Source: a candidate division WOR-3 bacterium
GTDB lineage: Bacteria; SDB-A
Assembly: GCA_016926475.1 (NCBI GenBank)
Contig: JAFGON010000069.1
Coordinates: 1-10,195 of the forward strand
DNA length: 10,195 bases
Direction: 5' to 3'
A model generated the notes under the pieces. That model ran no database searches and was not told where the DNA came from. It saw only the letters and a list, made by a program, of their open reading frames with translations. This document shows, in pieces, positions 6,394 through 10,195 of this stretch. Every line of letters starts with the position of its first letter. Within the stretch, counting starts at the first letter, position 1. The translations under genes and the position numbers were made by a program.

Positions 6394-9300
6394 GTGGAAA
6401 ACGCTTTTGTAGGCAGGCAGAAAGAATTCATAGAGTTGGAAAAATACCTCGAGGAAGCTGTCAACTTCAATGGAAAAGCGGTGTTGATTAAAGGAGAAAC
6501 AGGGGTGGGTAAAACCACCCTTCTCAAGAAATTTTCAGATTACGTCAGAGAACAAAATTTAAACCTATTGAACGCAAAATCCTACATGGACGACGTAGGG
6601 GGATATACGCCATTCATAAGAAGCCTTGAGGATTTTATTGAAGGGCTTGAGTTCCCTCGAAAAACCCTGCAAAGAATTATAAAAAATGACTATGCTGTTT
6701 ACCTTTCATGTTTGGTCCCGAAAATTAAGGAGATGTTTCCTGTAGAGTATAAAGACGAAGAAAAAATTGGAAACAAAACTTACCTACACTATTCTTATTA
6801 TGCTTTCATATCAAACCTTTCGAAGCTCAAACCAGTCGTATTGCTGATAGATGACATACAATGGATGAGCAGCGAATCACTGGAACTTTTAAAGTATTTA
6901 GTAAGAAGAACGCATGAATCTCCAATACTGATAGTGGCGACTGAAAGAGCATACGGAAATGGCAAAAGCGCCAAATTTTCTGAAAAAGAACTTTTACCTG
7001 AAAATTCAGTTCTATTGATTGAACTTAGCAATTTAGCACAAAACGATGTAAAAAAATTTCTGGACGCAAAATTTAAAAGCAATTATTTAAACGATTTTCA
7101 GAATTGGCTTTATTCTCTTACAAAGGGGAATCCCCTTTTTGTGGAGAGAATTCTCGAAGTTTTGATAAACAGAAATGTCTTTAAACAGGCAAACGGAGAA
7201 TGGGTGGTTAGCGAAGAGTACAAGGATTTTCAGATCCCTAAAACCCTTGAAAGTGTTTTAGGCAGTCATCTGTCTGAATTGTCGCCTGTTGAAAAGAAGA
7301 TTATCGAAAGCGCTTCAGTTATAGGAGAAAATTTCGATCTTTCTATACTAAGAGAACTGCAGAAAACCATGCCTCAGGATCAATTCACTGATACATGCGA
7401 AAATCTTAAACACCTCAACCTGCTGACTTACTCAGGAACTTCAGGGGTTTTTTCGCATCCTCTCATCAGGGAGCTGATATACGAGAGGATGAAAATCACT
7501 ACGAGGCGTGAAACGCACAGAAGACTTGCCTCTATCCTGAAAAGCAATAAATCTCAAAAAGCAGAAATCTCCCGACATTTGACAAAAGATCTTTCCGAGG
7601 ACGAGATCACAAAAGAGCTGGCGTTATATTTGTACGAGATTTCCGAGAAATTTTTTGAAAACTACGATTACAAACTTGCGTGGGAAAACATTAAAATCGC
7701 AAGAGAGATATCATCGAAAACCGACGTTCCGGATGAAAAAAAAGCACTCCTGGAATCCGAATACAATTACATTGCCTGGGTTTTGGGAAAGACGGAATCG
7801 AAAAAAACTGACGGAAAAAAACTTCTGAGAGACCTTGAAAAGTACGGATTTACAGAACAAGCGGCAAAATATTGCCGGATGAGGTTTCACAGCAGTCTTT
7901 CAGATCAGAATTTTGCCGAGGCGGAGGAATGTCTGAACAAAGCTTTCACTTTTGCCAAAGATAAAAGTGAAATTCACTGGATGCTGTCAGCTGATAAATG
8001 TTTGTTTATGAGAAGAAAGGGACTTTTAAATGAGTCGAAAGAATTGTCAAAAAAACTGATTTCTGAAATACCTGAAGACGCCGCGCCGTTATCGTTATAC
8101 AAAGCCTGCTCAAACATAGGACTTGTCCTGTATCTGAAAGGTCAATACAAAAGCGCCCGTGAATACATTACAAAAGCACTGAACATAGCAAAAAAAAACC
8201 GTTTTCTTGATTATATCTCCGAATGTTATTCCAACCTGGGGCTCATAGAAATATCACTTGGCAGACTTGATTCCGCTCTTTCAAACCTGAATATCGCGCT
8301 GGAACAGGCGCAATCACTCGATCTGGATCAGTCGATGGGAATCGACCTTTTTTACATGGGAAACTGTTATGAAATTTTAGGCGAGTTGGATATAGCCAGA
8401 AGATATTACGAATTTGCTCTGCAAAAGGCGGAAAAAATAGACAATTCAAGATTGTGCGCCTCAATTCAGACTCAAAAGGCGATTCTGCTTGCTGAAAAGG
8501 GGGATATCGAAGATGCGGACGCGATTATAAAAAAAATAAATCAGAAAGCCTTGGATAAAGGAGCGCGTTGCGGTTATTTAACCGTAAACGGATTATTATA
8601 TTTGAAAAAAAACGATTACGATTTGTCTGAAAAATACCTGGATGAAGCACTTAAAACAGCAAAAAAACTCGCGATAAAATCAAGGCAGATAAAAGCGCTT
8701 GCGATAAAAAATATATTGTTGTTGAAAAGAAATAAAAAAAAGCAGGCATTGGAAAGTTATGAAAAGACAAGAAAATCAGCTTTGAAGCATAAAGAAAAAA
8801 TTGTTTTCAAATCTCTGCCAATAGATTTTGGATTAGAGCTTGGGGGAAAAAAGGGTGAAAAGATATTTTTTGAAGGCATGGACATGCTATATGATATAGG
8901 AGCCCGGAAAGCTGTCGAAAACCTCATACCCTCGATGAAAAAAGCCGGATTCAAAAACGCGCTAAAAAAAGCGACTGAAAATACATCTGCATTCATGGAC
9001 CAGAAAATAGAAGTATACACTTTTGGGGGATTGTATGTGAAAAAACCAGGGGAGTATAATTTCGTCTCCTTAAAAGAATGGAAACTTGCAAAATCAAAAG
9101 AACTTCTCGCGATGCTGCTGTTATCGTCCTCAGGCTGTAATTACACGAGGGAAATGATGACATCTGAATTGTGGCCTGAGGCGGACATGAAAAAAGGAAG
9201 TAATAATTTTCGGGTCGTCCTAAATCAACTTATTAATGTTGTCGGAGAAAAAATCGTTTTGAGAGAAGGCGACACTGTAAAACTTGACAAAGAGAAACTG

Positions 9301-9759
9301 GATGCGGATTATTTTCGGTTTGAAAAATCATTACTCGACTGGAAATCACAAAAGAGAAAAATCAATTTTTATGCCGCGGAAAAGTCCGCCCTCTTGGCCG
9401 CGGAGATATACAAGGGGATTTTCCTACCCGAGTTCTATTTTGAAAAAGCCGTCGAAAAACAGCGCGAACTTCAGGCAAGTATGAGGGAAATATTATTGTG
9501 GCTCTCGGAATTAAACCTTCAGAGGCTTGAGCTGAAAAAAGCCGCAGAATTCGCTCAGAGAATGCTGGCAATGGATTCCTGTGACGAACAAGCAGGCAGA
9601 ATAATCATGCGTTGTATGCTCGGACAAGGAGACAGAATAGGCGCCATAAAGTATTTTGAATTCATGAAAAAATCTTTGAACGAAGAGTATGGAGTGGAAC
9701 CTAGTTCTGAAACCATCGAACTCTATAAAAAAATTTGTTCCGACAGTGAACGGATTTAA
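6394..9759 (+). CDS. AAA ATPase - TPR - winged-helix - BTAD transcriptional regulator (SARP/LAL-like, STAND class)
   Basis: 1121 residues from a GTG start. FVGRQKE (5-11) opens an AAA_16-type ATPase: Walker A GETGVGKT (34-41), Walker B VVLLIDD followed by IQW (148-157), then a GNPLFVERIL block and a helical/winged segment ending FSHPLIRELIYERM (about 352-366), as in LuxR-type LAL regulators. Residues about 410-790 are helical repeats, several with TPR character (for example the stretch coded near 8100-8420). From about 873, VYTFGGLYV...KSKELLAMLLLSSSG...SELWPEAD...FRVVLNQL is an OmpR/SARP-type winged helix. About 970-1117, ending NEEYGVEPSSETIELYKKI, is the bacterial transcriptional activator domain (BTAD). 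The protein is expected to be a cytoplasmic DNA-binding regulator switched by ATP and a ligand or partner sensed through the TPRs. No receiver or kinase domain is present. It probably shares a transcript with the 7-TM protein, a candidate upstream sensor. A defence STAND NTPase is less likely because of the DNA-binding end. The target genes are unknown. Confidence 0.92.
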   Translation: MENAFVGRQKEFIELEKYLEEAVNFNGKAVLIKGETGVGKTTLLKKFSDYVREQNLNLLNAKSYMDDVGGYTPFIRSLEDFIEGLEFPRKTLQRIIKNDYAVYLSCLVPKIKEMFPVEYKDEEKIGNKTYLHYSYYAFISNLSKLKPVVLLIDDIQWMSSESLELLKYLVRRTHESPILIVATERAYGNGKSAKFSEKELLPENSVLLIELSNLAQNDVKKFLDAKFKSNYLNDFQNWLYSLTKGNPLFVERILEVLINRNVFKQANGEWVVSEEYKDFQIPKTLESVLGSHLSELSPVEKKIIESASVIGENFDLSILRELQKTMPQDQFTDTCENLKHLNLLTYSGTSGVFSHPLIRELIYERMKITTRRETHRRLASILKSNKSQKAEISRHLTKDLSEDEITKELALYLYEISEKFFENYDYKLAWENIKIAREISSKTDVPDEKKALLESEYNYIAWVLGKTESKKTDGKKLLRDLEKYGFTEQAAKYCRMRFHSSLSDQNFAEAEECLNKAFTFAKDKSEIHWMLSADKCLFMRRKGLLNESKELSKKLISEIPEDAAPLSLYKACSNIGLVLYLKGQYKSAREYITKALNIAKKNRFLDYISECYSNLGLIEISLGRLDSALSNLNIALEQAQSLDLDQSMGIDLFYMGNCYEILGELDIARRYYEFALQKAEKIDNSRLCASIQTQKAILLAEKGDIEDADAIIKKINQKALDKGARCGYLTVNGLLYLKKNDYDLSEKYLDEALKTAKKLAIKSRQIKALAIKNILLLKRNKKKQALESYEKTRKSALKHKEKIVFKSLPIDFGLELGGKKGEKIFFEGMDMLYDIGARKAVENLIPSMKKAGFKNALKKATENTSAFMDQKIEVYTFGGLYVKKPGEYNFVSLKEWKLAKSKELLAMLLLSSSGCNYTREMMTSELWPEADMKKGSNNFRVVLNQLINVVGEKIVLREGDTVKLDKEKLDADYFRFEKSLLDWKSQKRKINFYAAEKSALLAAEIYKGIFLPEFYFEKAVEKQRELQASMREILLWLSELNLQRLELKKAAEFAQRMLAMDSCDEQAGRIIMRCMLGQGDRIGAIKYFEFMKKSLNEEYGVEPSSETIELYKKICSDSERI

Positions 9760-9793
9760 TTTTCTAATTTAACGTTTAATTAACGCCTGAAAG

Positions 9794-9799
9794 TATAAT
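9794..9799 (+). promoter_or_regulatory. Consensus -10 box upstream of the right-edge secreted protein
   Basis: TATAAT at 9794-9799 is a perfect -10 hexamer. The best -35 candidate is TTAACG (9769-9774) at a long 19-base spacing, so the promoter is tentative. A start near 9806 would leave a leader of about 69 bases. No hairpin terminator was seen between the regulator's stop (9759) and this site, so read-through is possible. Confidence 0.4.
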
Positions 9800-9874
9800 T
9801 CTCCTGTAAGTATTTGTTGGCATAATTGCGCTATGCAAGATTGTCATATCAAAAATACAACAAAGGAGAAAACC

Positions 9875-10195
9875 ATGTTGACACTGATGTTTTTGCTCGT
9901 CTCCGGCTCGCTGGCGTCTTCACAGTCCGTCTGGACTTTGCTTGAAGAAATGAGCAGTCAGGAAAAGGAAAACTCAATGATAGAGATATTGTTGGGGGAG
10001 GGAGCAACGTCTCAGGAAATTCTCTTGAAGGAAGAGATAGAAAATCTCTGGAATGAAGGCGAATACGCCGCGTCAATTTGTCTGTTTCCAATCCTCGGAG
10101 AGATGACTGGCGATGGAATCATGGAGATAGTTGTCCAGTGGAAAGAGCCTATTGTCACTCCTCAACCTGACTGGGGAACGGATGCCCTTGTCAGC
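9875..10195 (+). CDS. Secreted protein, N-terminal part, probable paralogue of the left-edge Asp-box protein (cut by the window end)
   Basis: An open frame of exactly 107 codons runs from ATG 9875 to the right edge. AAGGAG (9863-9868) sits 6 bases before the ATG. Residues 1 to about 18 form a short signal peptide (MLTLMFLLVSGSLASSQS) with a hydrophobic core and an Ala/Ser cleavage region. After it comes an acidic, Glu-rich, probably helical segment (LLEEMSSQEKE...) that I do not recognise. The last visible residues EPIVTPQPDWGTDALVS line up with IDNPIPFAPLWGPDVLVT at the left edge of the window, where the Asp-box propeller begins. The complete protein is therefore probably another secreted beta-propeller, and this stretch shows what the missing N-terminus of the left gene may look like. 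The reading direction is supported by the start site and signal peptide; a minus-strand frame over 9849-10091 is a shadow. Confidence 0.8.
   Translation, partial: MLTLMFLLVSGSLASSQSVWTLLEEMSSQEKENSMIEILLGEGATSQEILLKEEIENLWNEGEYAASICLFPILGEMTGDGIMEIVVQWKEPIVTPQPDWGTDALVS

Noticed and set aside
6394-9759. Anti-phage STAND NTPase (Avs-like)
   Set aside because: The ATPase-plus-repeats layout is similar, but the C-terminus is a winged helix plus BTAD and no nuclease or other effector is present, so a transcription regulator fits better.
9760-9793. AT-rich imperfect repeats (TTAATT...AATTAA) after the regulator as a terminator
   Set aside because: The pairing is only A-T over six bases with a long loop; not credible as an intrinsic terminator.
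9849-10091. 80-residue minus-strand frame at the right edge
   Set aside because: The plus strand there has a ribosome binding site, a signal peptide and similarity to the left-edge gene; the minus frame is Ser/Pro/Arg-rich shadow.

Overview
The window looks like a piece of a moderately AT-rich genome from a Gram-negative, probably uncultivated bacterial lineage. Three secreted or surface proteins are encoded here. Two of them end in a C-terminal domain resembling the type IX secretion (T9SS type A / FlgD-like) sorting domain, and one also carries the 'choice-of-anchor Q' type DIGAYEY motif. That combination is common in Bacteroidota-like phyla and in candidate phyla such as Cloacimonadota and WOR-3. 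The taxon is an inference. No rRNA, tRNA or single-copy marker gene is present to confirm it.

Layout from left to right. (1) 3-1499, plus strand: the 3' part of a secreted Asp-box (BNR/sialidase-like) beta-propeller protein. As written it is broken by two single-base frameshifts, one in a run of nine G and one at a GGG. (2) 1496-3412, minus strand, convergent with gene 1: wecB (UDP-GlcNAc 2-epimerase) with its own good promoter, followed by a small unknown protein that overlaps a minimal nucleotidyltransferase of the AbiEii/MNT type. A perfect bidirectional terminator at 1498-1523 separates the two transcription units and also encodes the last residues of the nucleotidyltransferase. (3) 3413-3647: divergent intergenic promoter region. 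(4) 3648-5258, plus: secreted right-handed beta-helix protein with an anchor/sorting tail. (5) 5415-9759, plus: a 7-TM sensor-like protein ending in a coiled coil and a CxxC...CxxC module, followed 46 bp later by a 1121-residue AAA ATPase - TPR - winged helix - BTAD transcription regulator. These two are probably co-transcribed. (6) 9875 to the right edge, plus: the signal peptide and N-terminal part of a second secreted protein. Its last visible residues (P-x-W-G-x-D-x-L-V) match the beginning of the visible part of gene 1, so the two edge genes are probably paralogues.

How the genes may work together: the epimerase supplies UDP-ManNAc for surface glycan. The secreted beta-propeller and beta-helix proteins are cell-surface or extracellular products. 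The 7-TM protein plus the large regulator look like a sensing/transcription pair that could control neighbouring secreted-protein genes. That regulatory link is inference from adjacency only. The points most worth a second look are the poly(G) frameshift upstream of a sorting signal, the uncharacterised small-protein/nucleotidyltransferase pair, and the receptor/regulator pair. No CRISPR array, insertion sequence, RNA gene or replication origin was seen.
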